NCBI GenBank assembly: GCA_037044905.1
Contig: JBAOKB010000099.1
Coordinates: 1 to 64,000, forward strand
Length of the DNA: 64,000 nt
Source: Hortaea werneckii
Taxonomy: Eukaryota > Ascomycota > Dothideomycetes > Mycosphaerellales > Teratosphaeriaceae
Direction of reading: 5' to 3'
Shown here: piece after piece, positions 54,491 through 64,000 of the stretch
How positions within the stretch are numbered: the stretch's first letter is position 1
Layout: every line of letters starts with the position of its first letter
The notes under the pieces: generated by a model
What the model was told of the DNA's origin: nothing
Database searches by the model: none
What the model saw: only the letters and a program-made list of their open reading frames with translations
Program-made: the position numbers and the translations under genes

Positions 54491-57400
54491 ATGGCGTTGC
54501 CAAAGAAGCTTCCGATATCCTCTCTGTTGCTCATGAGCGCCTGCGGCCTGGCTAAAGGACGTCTGTCTGAATATGTCGATCCTCTCATTGGTACTGAGGG
54601 CAGCACTCCGGGCTCAGCCGTTGCTGTGAGTGCAAGAATGTTGCAAATCGACTCAGACGAAGTACTCATCTCGTTTCAGGGCGGCAATTCCTTTCCAGGT
54701 GCCTCGTTACCAAACGCAATGGCAAAGGTAGGAATCGATACAAGCTACCTGGGTGTGCCAAATGGAACAGCTGTGGACTGCAATGCCGGCTACTCTCCGC
54801 TTGGGAATGTGACCGCAATCTCAATGCTCCATGTCAGCGGTAGGTAAATAGCAACCAAGGATTGAAAAGGGAAGAAACGCAGCCAGAAGGCAATAATTCG
54901 CAATAGCAATGCTCTTTAAAATTCACTGATTTGGATGGTCATCAATGTTGAAGCTCTACCCACAGTTGCAGGCTAACTTCACCTTTGTTCACCAGGGACG
55001 GGCGGCGTACCCACTTATGGCCTGATTTCTCAAATGCCGCTCCTGGGAGGTCTGGACAGCGTCAACCTCGCTGACAATACAACGTACGTCGATCTCAGTA
55101 CTCGCTTAGCAGTTTCCAGCCATCTAATCGTAAGGACTTTCTAGTTATTGGCAAAATCGCTCAATGAGTGAAGAGAGTGCTCAAGTCGGCCTGTTTCAGA
55201 CCACTTTGCTCAACGGCATCGAGATCGACATCACAAGTACTGCTCACACCGGCTTGCTCAGGTATCGTTTCCCAGTAGAGACCGACGTTGTCGCCAGGAA
55301 GAACTTGTCGACCCCGGCAGTCCAAAGCGAAGCCAGCGACGACAGACATGGCGACGATGCACACGTCCTAGTGGATCTAACTCATGTAAGTGCTCATGCG
55401 AGGAGAAACGAATGGAAATATCGAAAAGACTGATACATTTCACAGGTATTACCTGGATACGGTACATATGCGTACTCCCAAAAGTTCCTCCACGGGGACT
55501 TACATCTCCGTACTGGGGCCAACGGTTCGCCATCCTACTTGGGCTCGGCTACATACACCGGAGGCTGGAGCCAGCCGGAGAGTCAGACTCTCTACTTCTG
55601 TGGCAATTTCACCTCCCCCAATGGCAATCTTCAACCTAGTTCCGACTATGTCGTGCAAAACACAAGGGAAAGCGTACAAGGCGCTGGGACTCTCAGCTGG
55701 CCTTACAACCCTTTGCCCTCGATTTACGACGAACGACCGGTTCCTCGCTCTTACACTGATGTTCTGAGTTATGCGGGGAGTGGGATGGGCATTGGAGCGC
55801 TGTTTAGTTGGAAGCCGACAAGCGCAAACACATCTGCGGAGAGAGTTATTGAATCGAGACTAGGCGTCTCGTATATCAGCGCCGAGCAGGCTTGTGCGAA
55901 CGTAGCCGCTGAAGCTACAGGAACTAGATCATTTGAAGATGTGGTGGAAGATGCTAAGGTTGATTGGGAGGAGAACATCCTTGGAACGATTCAGGTTGAG
56001 GAGAATGGGTCTCAGACGAACGGCAACGCCACATTGAAGCGGATGCTATATACTGCCCTCTACCAAACTGGACTTATGGGTAAGAAGTGTTTATCTGCTT
56101 CTTGTGAAACTGTCAACTGACATTCGCGTAGTGCGTAAGCTTCAATCAGGAGTGTTTAAATCAACTTTACTGACGTCTGTAGCCGACGAACAAGACGGGA
56201 GAGAACCCCGGGTGGCAGACGGACGCAAGCAATCCTTACTACGATGACCACTATGTAAGCCTCTGGCGAATCCGCATGCCCTCCGTCCTTGAAACTGACA
56301 ACATGAAGACATTGTGGGACACTTACAGAACTTTGATGCCCCTCTATCACCTTCTCTATACCAAAACTTACGCAGATGTCCTGTCGGGTCTCATTTCCAT
56401 CTTTACCAACGAAGGCTTCTTGCCAGCCGGGCGCATTGCGAACTGGAACGGTCGTGTGCAAGGTACGCCGACTTTACCACAAAGACATGCTGATTTATAT
56501 AAAGCCTAACCTTTCTTTTCCGTAGGCGGCACACACGCGGACATGGTGCTCGGCGACGCATTCACAAAGGACGTCGTAAGCGTGACAGGCCAGCGCGGCC
56601 GGGGTGAGCTAGGCTCAAACATCGACTGGCACGAAGCCTACAAAGCCGTTCTCAACGATGCCACGAACCTGCCCGCCCGCAACGAAGACCCAGTAGCCTT
56701 CGATGGCGCCACGCAAGAAGGTCGCGGAGCGTTGGATGATCAATTACCCTTACACTACATCACGAGGAACCATACCCGTTCCATTTCCCGCGGAGTAGAA
56801 TACGCACAGAACGACTACGCTATCTACAGCATGGCGAAAGGGCTCAATGGGTCCGAAAGTTCGACTTTCCGTGACCGTGCTGGGTGGTGGGAGAACCAGT
56901 GGAATCCCTACGCAAATACATCGCTTGAAGGTGTTGGCTCCTTTACAGGGTTCCCCGGTGCTCGGAATCAAGATGGTAGCTGGAACTTTACTGACTATGA
57001 CCCCTTAAGCTGCGGCGGTTGCGGTTGGGGTAGCGATATCTATGAAGCTAAGGTCTGGGAGACTGCTTTCGCTGTAAGTGGCGTTTCGGATTGCAGAATC
57101 CAGGAAATTGCTTCTGGAAGCTGACTTTTTATCAGGCCGCTCCTCATGATATGGCGAAGATTGTTCAGCTCATGGGAGGCGATGAACAATTCATCAAGAG
57201 ACTGGATGCAAGCTTTCTACCAGGGTTTGGCACAAGCGTTGGGTAAATCAGCCCTCCCTTTATCGATTTTTTCCGACTCAAAGGACTGATGTGATTACAC
57301 AGGGAGAACAACGACGCAGGCTCAGCGCTTTTCAATCCCGGTAAGCTCATTTCTCCCAGCAAACTCCGCAGACACATTGCTAAGCGCAGGCAAGGGAATG

Positions 57401-57994
57401 AGCCCAGTTTCATGACTCCGTTTCTGTACAACTACGTTCCTGGCTACCACTGGAAGACGGTGAATCAGTAAGTACCATGACTTCCCTTTCAGTGCCACAG
57501 CACTTGAGCACAAGCTGATGAGGAGGCCAAGAACGAGAGCTACCGTGGACGCCTTCTACGGGGTTGGCCGGGACGGATACCCGGGGAATATCGACGGTGG
57601 TGCGCTGCCATCGTGGCTAATCTTCAACCTCATAGGTTTGGTCAGTTATTCGCCAAAAACCTCGTGTCTTCTAGACCACCGGTGCTGATAGTTTCCCTAG
57701 TATCCCGTATCTGCACAGCCTATCTACCTGCTTAGTGCACCACGCTTCGAAGCCCTAAGCATCAGGCTCTTTGGAGGCACGGCGCAGGAGACGCGACTCA
57801 ATATCTCTGCACCGGGGATCTCGGATTCGAACTACTATCCTCAAACCGTGACATTTAATGGTCAGAAGCTCGATCGAAGCTGGATGACCCACTATGAGCT
57901 TGGAGGGGGTGGCGAGCTTGTGTTCGAAATGGGCGAGAACCCTTCAAGCTGGGATACTGGCGAGAGACCACCTTCTCTTACAGCGTGGGAATAG
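54491..57994 (+). CDS. Secreted GH92 alpha-mannosidase, one junction unresolved
   Basis: Exons: 54491-54625, 54680-54839, 54996-55083, 55145-55385, 55446-56079, 56183-56254, 56309-56462, 56526-57073, 57136-57242, 57303-57340, 57395-57467, 57532-57640 and 57701-57994; about 884 aa. A signal peptide (KKLPISSLLLMSACGLA) is followed by the GH92 opening YVDPLIGTEG and GGNSFPGASLPNAMAKVG. The (alpha/alpha)6 catalytic part has LYHLLYTKTYADVLSGL, NGRVQGGTHADMVLGDAF, YAIYSMAKGLN, GWGSDIYEAKVWETAF, NEPSFMTPFLYNYVPGYHWKTVNQT and GNIDGGALPSWLIFNLIGLYPV. GH92 enzymes are Ca2+-dependent exo-alpha-mannosidases trimming N-glycan or wall mannan. Between 56080 and 56182 are two well-formed introns (52 and 48 bases) flanking a 3-base segment TGC (56132-56134); neither skipping nor including it restores the frame (one base out). 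This may be a sequence error, an unusual microexon or a recent lesion. Intron 1 (54 bases) is stop-free and a multiple of three. Confidence 0.87.
56080..56182 (+). other. GH92 double-intron / candidate microexon junction
   Basis: The first intron GTAAGA...AACTGAC...GCGTAG ends at 56131. TGC follows at 56132-56134. The second intron GTAAGC...TACTGAC...CTGTAG covers 56135-56182. Each intron is canonical. The flanking exons need two inserted bases (giving LM-V-PTNKTG), but three are present. Confidence 0.6.
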
Positions 57995-58056
57995 AGCGCT
58001 TTGGAATCTCAGATGCGTTACGTCGTGCATGCTAAACTGGATGAGAACTGGCTTAG

Positions 58057-59466
58057 CTACTTGCCTAAATGCTTGCTCCCTAAACCCATAGCCTGTTGAT
58101 AGATCCACTCCTTGGCCTCGACACCTTCCTCCTCCATATCATCCGCAGGCGGGATGCCATGACCCTTTAGAGTCTTCATTCGTGTATGATCGCAGGGCCG
58201 GACGAAATAGACGATACTGTATCGAGGATACTTGCCCTGCTCGCCAGGCGCGGGGATGACGCGGTGTCGGCCAGAGCAAAGCACACCGTTCGTGTACTTG
58301 ACTGCTGCGTCGCCGAGGTTCACAATGGCACAGCCAGGTTTGGGCTTGACCCAGAGCCATTCGCCGGGAACGTCTGGCTCGAGCGGGCCCGCCTTGCGCG
58401 ATGATTCGGACCATACTTGTAGACCACCGAGCCAGTTCATTAGCACCGTGATGGTGCCAAAATCGGTGTGGCTTGGAGTTTGGATCTCTGGCATTTCTGC
58501 TGTCTTCCTAGGTGGACCCCTCGTCATGCGAATGTCTAGAGTGTCTGTTAGATGAAGCTACATGAGGTAGATGTGATGGATCGAACTTACGATCACCTGC
58601 CATTTCTTCGATTCGATGTCTTTGCCTAATCTCCTCCCGATCGATGCCCAGCTTGTCCGCAAGCATGTCCATGATCAGCATGCCCGTAGAGTGTGCCGCC
58701 TTGCAGTACTTGGCGTACAGAGGCTTATGTTGCAATACAACCTCGGGCCATTGGCGTGTCATCTTAGCGTCATCCACAATCATGTCGTTCTTGCTGATGT
58801 TGACTGGAACAGACAATCAGACCTTCGAATGCATCTTGATCCATTAAGCTTACTCACAGAACTCGGCCGTGTCGGGTGTGCCAGATTTGTCTGCATTGGT
58901 GGCGCCGACCATCTTATAGCTGCAAGAAATTAGCCTTTCTCTCGCCACAGAGATTCAATTTTCATCCCTGCATACCCAAAGAGCGACTTGTTCGTAGGCT
59001 GGTACTTCATCTTCTCCTCTGTAGGCAATGAGAACGTTCGCTCTGCTCCTCTTGCGACATCAGTCGAGCCACTGAGGATCGTGTCGCCATTCTGGCAGCC
59101 AGCAAGATCGAGATAAACGAAGCCTCTGGTCTTAAAAGCTTCGAAGGCTCGGTCCTTCTCTGCTTCGTCATTGGATTCAAGTTTCTTCAATGAGATAGTC
59201 TGGAGCTCAACGGTAGGATATTGAGGGTCAGATGGAAAGTCGGGATAGAGCTCCGGTGTGAACTCGCTTTGTTCTTCCTTGTGAGGCATGGCGGACAGTC
59301 TTTGTCGTGGATGATAACTGCTGAAGGACCTTGCGATGTTACAATGGGTGTGGGCTCTAGGTGGAAATGGTACAACGGGTTGTGAAAGAAGAGTAGATGA
59401 AGGGGCAAGTCGAGGCATATGTAGGCTAGCTCGCCTGAGGAGCGGCCTTAAAGCCGTCCTCTCCAT
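58057..59466 (-). CDS. 2-oxoglutarate/Fe(II)-dependent oxygenase (isopenicillin-N-synthase-like)
   Basis: Four exons on minus, 59466-58976, 58919-58858, 58803-58591 and 58544-58057, give 417 aa; introns of 56, 54 and 46 bases in phases 2, 1 and 1. The DIOX N-domain (TVELQTISLKKLES, FEAFKTRGFVYLDL, MKYQPTNKSLFGYKMVG) leads to the 2OG-FeII core with HTDFG (first His and Asp of the iron triad, about residue 280), NLGDAAVKYTNG, GRHRVI (second His) and YSIVYFVRP (Arg-x-Ser for 2-oxoglutarate, PRYSIV). Substrate unknown; fungal members include secondary-metabolism and gibberellin-type oxidases. The first 60 residues are basic and hydroxyl-rich (LRPLLRRASLHMPRL), resembling a mitochondrial presequence. 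An in-frame ATG before PHKEEQSEF is a plausible alternative cytosolic start. Confidence 0.88.
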
Positions 59467-60367
59467 GTTGCAAGATGAGGTGTCTGTTCTAGATGCGATC
59501 CTTGACGGAAGTCCTCGTTACCCAGCGCTTTAATACTTATTCATTCGATCAATCACCCGCAGCAGGAGTGTTCTCCTCTCATTCCGCTGCCTCTGCAGCT
59601 GAAGCACTTCCGCATTGTCTCTGATTCCGCTCTCTACTGCCCGTCATGTTCCGCAGTGCGAGTAGGTACTGTTTTGGGAAAGCGTGACGTTCCAGCTTGA
59701 GCTGGGGGGAGCTTTGGTGCCGAGATGCGCGCCAAAACCGAGACGCGGAGTGAGCTTCTCCGCACTGGACGCGGACCTGCCCCGCTGCTGCTGCGGAAGA
59801 ACGTCCGCTGCCATGCTCGCCATGCAGACGCGAGACACTGACCGTCAAGTCAACTACATATGATCTACTACATAGTAACCTCCTTTACCCTGGTCAAGAC
59901 GCATATGGCGGCAACTCTGCAATCGTCTGTCTCTTGGAAGTAATAGAAGAGCGCGGTCACATTTTTGCGGGCGCGTGCGTGCTCTAAACAAAGCCGCCGT
60001 TGTACAGAGCTCCAAGAAACTGCTCGGTTCCGATACACCACGATGAAGGGAATTTACCCAGCTTCAGCCATAATGTCATCAAGGCGCCTGGGCTAGAACA
60101 ATCGCAGATTTGAGACGACTCTAAACGATTAATTGCGAGATGTTACGTCGAAGGACACTTACTCTGACTCGTTTGGTCGTCCTTGATGTGGCTACTGATC
60201 TGGACGCGTATGTCGCACCAGGTAGTCAGGAAGGAAGGAACATCTTCTCATCACGATCATCAGTTCACTAAGCTGCTCCAGTTTCTTGTTACCGTGGCCT
60301 GTCATACAGGCACTGCTCGATCGATTGAGTTCGTTTGCCAACCGACTTGACATTCAAGACTTGAGAT
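59467..60367. other. Gap between oxygenase promoter and hydrophobin 3' end
   Basis: 900 bases without a supported gene. It holds one copy of the recurring 9-mer (TACATAGTA at 59869-59877). Confidence 0.45.
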
Positions 60368-60747
60368 TTAGGGCCTAAGATTTAGGACTTGACACGCAGC
60401 ACCCGAAGTATCCTAACACGTGCCATAGTTAGCAAGGTATTATGCTGCACTGTTATCATACAACAATACTTACAGATTTAGTGCAGCACTTCAAAATTCC
60501 AGAATCACAAGCTCGTTCAAGTATCTGAAGAGAAGATATCCAGCTTACTAAAAAGCATTAGCATTGTCCATTGACCGAGATACAGAGCCTTACGGGAAAG
60601 GCACAAAATGGCTGGATCGTCTGAAGCTGGACAGCATGATAGAACTTGAGTTTCTGAAGAGCAGAAACGCTCACTTATCTGCGGGACTGGAGTGGCAGAT
60701 ACAGCCAAGGTGAGCAGCACTGGGGCGAAGAGATTTGATGTATGCAT
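60368..60747 (-). CDS. Very small hydrophobin-like secreted protein
   Basis: Three exons on minus, 60747-60594, 60547-60474 and 60412-60368, give 90 aa; introns of 46 and 61 bases with branch sites GCTAATG and GCTAACTA and TAG acceptors, in phases 1 and 0. A signal peptide (first about 18 residues, ending AVSA) is followed by exactly eight cysteines in the hydrophobin order: C-x8-CC-x9-C-x15-C-x6-CC-x9-C-x7-end. The class II pattern is close (x9-10, x11, x16, x8-9, x10, x6-7), each loop here being slightly shorter. The splicing was inferred without knowledge of the pattern, and the pattern then emerged, which strengthens the call. Hydrophobins coat hyphae and spores and self-assemble at air-water interfaces. 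A TATATAA element lies about 75 bases upstream of the ATG. A different Cys-rich secreted family remains possible because sequence similarity outside the cysteines is low. Confidence 0.7.
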
Positions 60748-61359
60748 TGCGAGTTAGGTTGTGGAGAATTCCTGTTGCTCGAGAGAAGTTCACAGTTCTC
60801 GTACGTCTTAGCCTTGCTCTATATAACTGCCTGGTACCACAAAACAAGCCCGTGGCTTCGGCGGTAGCACAGAAGCTTGAATGAGTCTCTGACCAGATGA
60901 CTTGGATGCTCTTCCCACGGCGTTCACACGAACAAAGACGTGAAGCACATGCTCGAGATGACCAAAACCATGAAATGCCCTCGGAAGCCACATTACCTAT
61001 CCAAGCCATTGCGGGGCAAGCCAACTCGCAAGTGTGGCACTTGAGAATATGGAAATACTACACAACATATCAGCCAGTTTCTGCCACACGCACGAAGAAA
61101 TGCATCAGCCTCGCTAGGGGCGGATGGATCTGCCGAGCTAATGCGGTGATGCATGCCACTTATGCCATGGCAGCACACGAGCGCAATGGAGTAACACGTG
61201 TGAGAAAGCTGTGTGAGGATGGCACAAGACATTTTTCCCGGCCATTGTTTTCGACGAAGAGCGCGGGGCCAAGTTGAGATTTTTAAGCAATGAAGTTCAT
61301 GATGTCGTCATTTACGCGCCTTGCCTCGCTATGCCAATTCAGTCGCATACGCTGTAGCC
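60748..61359. other. Gap between hydrophobin promoter and RING gene 3' end
   Basis: About 610 bases. Contains the TATA element above; short frames only, nothing else recognised. Confidence 0.45.
60820..60826 (-). promoter_or_regulatory. TATA box of the hydrophobin-like gene
   Basis: TATATAA on the plus strand (TTATATA on minus), about 75 bases before the hydrophobin ATG. A strong TATA element at this distance is typical of highly and conditionally expressed hydrophobin genes. Confidence 0.5.
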
Positions 61360-62065
61360 CTAGGCGTACATATCATCGTACTCGCCGTCTTCTTCATCAG
61401 GCGGCGGCGGCGGTGCTTTCTTCTTCACCAGCGTTTGGCGGTCCAGAGGACACGTGGGGTTGAGCTTGAGCCAGGGCTGTATGCATTCCAGGTCGAAGAT
61501 GTGATCTTTGTGGCAGGGGAGGCGAACGACGAGGGGATGTGAGTCTGTTGTGTTCTTCCGTCAGTTCTCATTGTCTGTCTGGATGTTGGCCACATTTATA
61601 CGCACCTTCCAGAAACGGATTCGAGCAGATAGGACAGCTCTGCTCCGCATTCAAGCTCTTCTTCGGCACTCGATCGAGCTGCTCGATGAACTCGTCTGAA
61701 ACCCCTTGTACTTCTGTAGGCGGATGCTCAGCGCTCTGCATCAGACTTTCAACCAAAGTCTCCAGCAATTCGTTGTGGCTTTGCTCTGAAGATGCCCCGC
61801 TGCCCCCGCGCATCATTTCAAAGGCGTTCGCCAGGTTCCTGAAGGCTGCGGAGATGTCGCGAGGTAAGGGCAGAGAGTGTGCATTTTGCGGCTGGCGGTC
61901 GCCTGATGTGTCGACCAGGTCGAGAGTCGAGAAGAAGGTACTCAAGTCTGGACGGCGTCGAGGTTGCTCGGGGCCTTCTTTAGGGACGTTGTGCTCGACT
62001 GGTGGGAATCAGCACGCAGTGCATAGAGTAGGAAGACGAGTTCTGGTACCGTTATAGTCGGACAT
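61360..62065 (-). CDS. RING-H2 finger E3 ubiquitin ligase, small
   Basis: Three exons on minus, 62065-62050, 61998-61606 and 61544-61360, give 197 aa; introns of 51 and 61 bases, phase 1 each. The first exon encodes only MSDYN. A helical region (LRN-type AFRNLANAFEMM, LLETLVESLMQ) leads to the RING, split by intron 2: CPICSNPFLED then SHPLVVRLPCHKDHIFDLECIQPWLKLNPTCPLDRQ, with eight zinc ligands of C3H2C3 type. A poly-Pro/acid tail ends DEEDGEYDDMYA. RING-H2 proteins bring E2~ubiquitin to substrates; the target here is unknown. It is divergent from the TAPT1-like gene across 310 bases. Confidence 0.88.
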
Positions 62066-62375
62066 GTTGCTGCTGCGGATTTCCCAGATGAACTGTAAAG
62101 GTTCCTATCTACTATGTAGGTACTCTGTGACAGACGACGATGACTTTCACATGCTTAAGAACGGTCACGCTAGCGCAGGCACCAAGAGATGATGTAGCGT
62201 AGTGAAGCTCGGTAAGCATGTCTCGCCGAAGGCCGACGCTTGAGGTCGAGCATCACCGCCTAAGGTACAGTATTATTCTCAGATCTAAACTAATCCGCCA
62301 TCTCCTCGGACCTCTTCAAGCCACGGATCGGGTTGGCTTGAGTCGACGCGATGCTGGATCCCGCGACGCTGCAAC
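62066..62375. promoter_or_regulatory. Divergent promoter RING / TAPT1-like
   Basis: 310 bases between divergent starts. A copy of the 9-mer TACTATGTA (62110-62118) lies 45 bases upstream of the RING gene ATG. Confidence 0.45.
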
Positions 62376-64000
62376 ATGGACGAAGGCGCGACATCGAGCG
62401 GTCATGAAAGCCTCCGTGTGGTTCCTGCTGCCAATGGCCAGCTAGTCACACCTGCCCTCTCACCGATCAGCGAGCATGGAGAGAATAAGGTCCATCCATT
62501 TCCGGATTGGAATCACACAGCGCATGGTGAAGGACAAGAGGATAAGGGTACCCGGGAGCGAGCTATAGTAGAACAGGTCGACGCTCATAATGCATCGGAT
62601 TCACAGGCCCATGTAGCAGGAGAGGCAGACCATGTGCGCAAGAGGAGCAGCACTGGGCCAAAGTCGCCTCATCTGCAGGACAGTGAGGCGCATAGACTGC
62701 TGAAGCTATCGCCGAGGCAGATACATGATCTCGTCACATCACCAGACTCTCTACCCATCCGTCCCGTATCTCCGCCGCTGGAGGACATACCCCAGCTTCC
62801 GAATGGCTTGGGTATCAGTGAGGGCGCTGATGCGCCCCATACGTCCCGCAATGTGTCCAAAGGGAATGGACAAGATGGTGCTATCCTGAATGACGGTCGT
62901 CCGAGCCTTCCAAGTGTCAGTGCCACTCCTGGAGCAGCTACTGGCCAGACTCGGCCAGCCAAAGCCGCTCGTTCTGCGTCGTCGCCGCTCTTGAACCGAA
63001 AGCCCTCTTCGTCTCGAAGCGGCAAACCCAGACCCGACCTCACACCACTGAAAACGGGAAATAACGAGTCGGCTACATTGCCAGCAATTAGACCCTCTCC
63101 CAAATTGGACTCTCAACCGTCTCCCATCTCAGCGATCATGCCAATCCCGCCTCTATCGTTGCCCACGTATTTGCAGTTAGAGCTCTCGTCGCATCGACCA
63201 TCGCCCTTGTACTTGCATCGCTCGGCATCAAGCGACATCACCTACGAGTCTTCTGCTGTGAAGCTGGAGCGGCTGTACAATTTTTTCTGCTTGCCATGGT
63301 TCTTGGAACAGATCCTTTGGTTCGGTGCCGTAGCTTGCTTGGATGCTTGGCTCTACACGTTCACCATCCTGCCACTGCGCTTCTTGAAGGCTCTTGCCAT
63401 TCTTGCGCAGTCCTGGACTCAAAATGCTGTAAAAGAGCTGAGGTCTTTGTGGAACTATGTATACGGTGGCGTCGGGCGACTCTGGCAGCGCTCAAGGAAC
63501 GAATCAATATCAACCCCAAGGCAACCGTCAGAATTAGCACAAGAGCCGCCTTTGAGAATCCCCGCCGTGGACGCTCATGCGAGAGTGCCTCGAAGCCCGA
63601 AACAGGCCTTAGCTCCTCTCATATCGAGGAGACACCGCAAGTCCTCCGCAGGATTACGCCATCGCCGTAGTCGATCCACGCCTTCTGCACTTCTTCCTAA
63701 TCATAAAGCCGACATCCTTCAAGGTCTGCTCATCATCACGACCTGTATCTTCCTCATGCGATTTGACGCCAGCCGCATGTATCACTTTGTGCGAGGCCAG
63801 TCGGCTATCAAGCTCTACGTCATCTACAATGTTTTGGAAGTATTCGACCGACTCTTCTCCGCCATCGGACAGGACATTCTGGAGTGTTTATTCAGCAAGG
63901 AGACCCTCGAGAGGAACGAGGAAGGACGGAGCAAGGTTTCACAGCCCCTGTGGATGTTCCTAGGTGCGCTGGTCTACAATGTCTTGCATTCCACCGCACT
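62376..64000 (+). CDS. TAPT1/DUF747 family membrane protein, 5' part (runs off the right edge)
   Basis: The frame from an ATG at 62376 is open to the window end (541 complete codons seen), so the gene is truncated by the edge. The first 290 residues are disordered and Ser/Pro-rich, with charged segments (KLSPRQIHDLV, SPPLEDIPQLPNG). A conserved start of the membrane domain then follows: KLERLYNFFCLPWFLEQILWFG, a first helix CLDAWLYTFTILPLRFLKAL, and after a basic loop the family core KADILQGLLIITTCIFLMRFDASRMYHFVRGQSAIKLYVIYNVLEVFDRLFSAIGQDILECLF, cited here by its parts (HADxLQG-type, RMYHxIRGQ, KLYVIYNxLE, GQDxLDxLF). These are hallmarks of TAPT1 (yeast Emp65), an ER/ciliary-base membrane protein. 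The role in fungi is in the ER membrane and not well defined. Confidence 0.9.
   Translation, partial: MDEGATSSGHESLRVVPAANGQLVTPALSPISEHGENKVHPFPDWNHTAHGEGQEDKGTRERAIVEQVDAHNASDSQAHVAGEADHVRKRSSTGPKSPHLQDSEAHRLLKLSPRQIHDLVTSPDSLPIRPVSPPLEDIPQLPNGLGISEGADAPHTSRNVSKGNGQDGAILNDGRPSLPSVSATPGAATGQTRPAKAARSASSPLLNRKPSSSRSGKPRPDLTPLKTGNNESATLPAIRPSPKLDSQPSPISAIMPIPPLSLPTYLQLELSSHRPSPLYLHRSASSDITYESSAVKLERLYNFFCLPWFLEQILWFGAVACLDAWLYTFTILPLRFLKALAILAQSWTQNAVKELRSLWNYVYGGVGRLWQRSRNESISTPRQPSELAQEPPLRIPAVDAHARVPRSPKQALAPLISRRHRKSSAGLRHRRSRSTPSALLPNHKADILQGLLIITTCIFLMRFDASRMYHFVRGQSAIKLYVIYNVLEVFDRLFSAIGQDILECLFSKETLERNEEGRSKVSQPLWMFLGALVYNVLHSTA

Overview
The window is nuclear DNA from a filamentous ascomycete (Pezizomycotina; gene content and style suggest a dothideomycete, which is inference). 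Most genes are broken by short spliceosomal introns of about 46-76 bases, with GTRNGY-like donors, CTRAC/CTGAC branch sites and YAG or AAG acceptors. There are no operons, and the products are typically fungal: Mak5, a TOK-type K+ channel, a PTH11-like membrane protein, DUF1752/DUF3295, a MAPEG protein and a hydrophobin. Gene models were built by hand from reading frames and splice motifs; exon coordinates are given in the entries.

Layout, left to right. 1-9 kb: a transcription-factor-like protein without a zinc cluster, a MAPEG membrane enzyme (-), the Mak5 rRNA-processing helicase (-) and an AZUL-HECT ubiquitin ligase (+). 9-14 kb: an SDR oxidoreductase (-), two-domain glyoxalase I (-) and NMN adenylyltransferase (+). 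16.5-22 kb: a 1757-residue secreted protein joining about 1170 residues of Ser/Thr-rich repeats to a complete laccase. 22-29.4 kb: weak repeat-bearing ORFs, a TOK channel and a seven-helix PTH11-like protein. 29.7-36.3 kb: a secreted carboxylesterase, CCT5 (-) and HP1 (+).

From 36.3 to 43.1 kb lies a long gene-free interval. It holds two G-only tracts, a degenerate about 15-base repeat field and copies of a recurring 9-mer. It is followed by a DUF1752/DUF3295 regulator, another 2.5 kb gap and a CCCH+CHY zinc-finger protein.

50-58 kb looks like a secreted or degradative block: a small six-cysteine secreted protein (-), a twelve-exon DUF1593 hydrolase (-) and, divergent from it, a GH92 alpha-mannosidase (+). 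58-64 kb: a 2OG-Fe(II) oxygenase (-), a very small hydrophobin in three exons (-), a RING-H2 E3 (-) and the 5' part of a TAPT1/DUF747 membrane protein (+) cut by the right edge.

Functionally the window mixes housekeeping genes (ribosome biogenesis, chaperonin, NAD synthesis, heterochromatin, ubiquitination, methylglyoxal detoxification) with surface or secreted functions (laccase fusion, carboxylesterase, GH92, DUF1593, hydrophobin, small secreted protein). Several divergent pairs share short intergenic regions: Mak5/HECT, GLO1/NMNAT, CCT5/HP1, DUF1593/GH92 and RING/TAPT1. The most unusual items are the mucin-like laccase fusion, the compact hydrophobin, the repeat field near 37 kb, and a 3-base candidate microexon in the GH92 gene that leaves the frame one base out.
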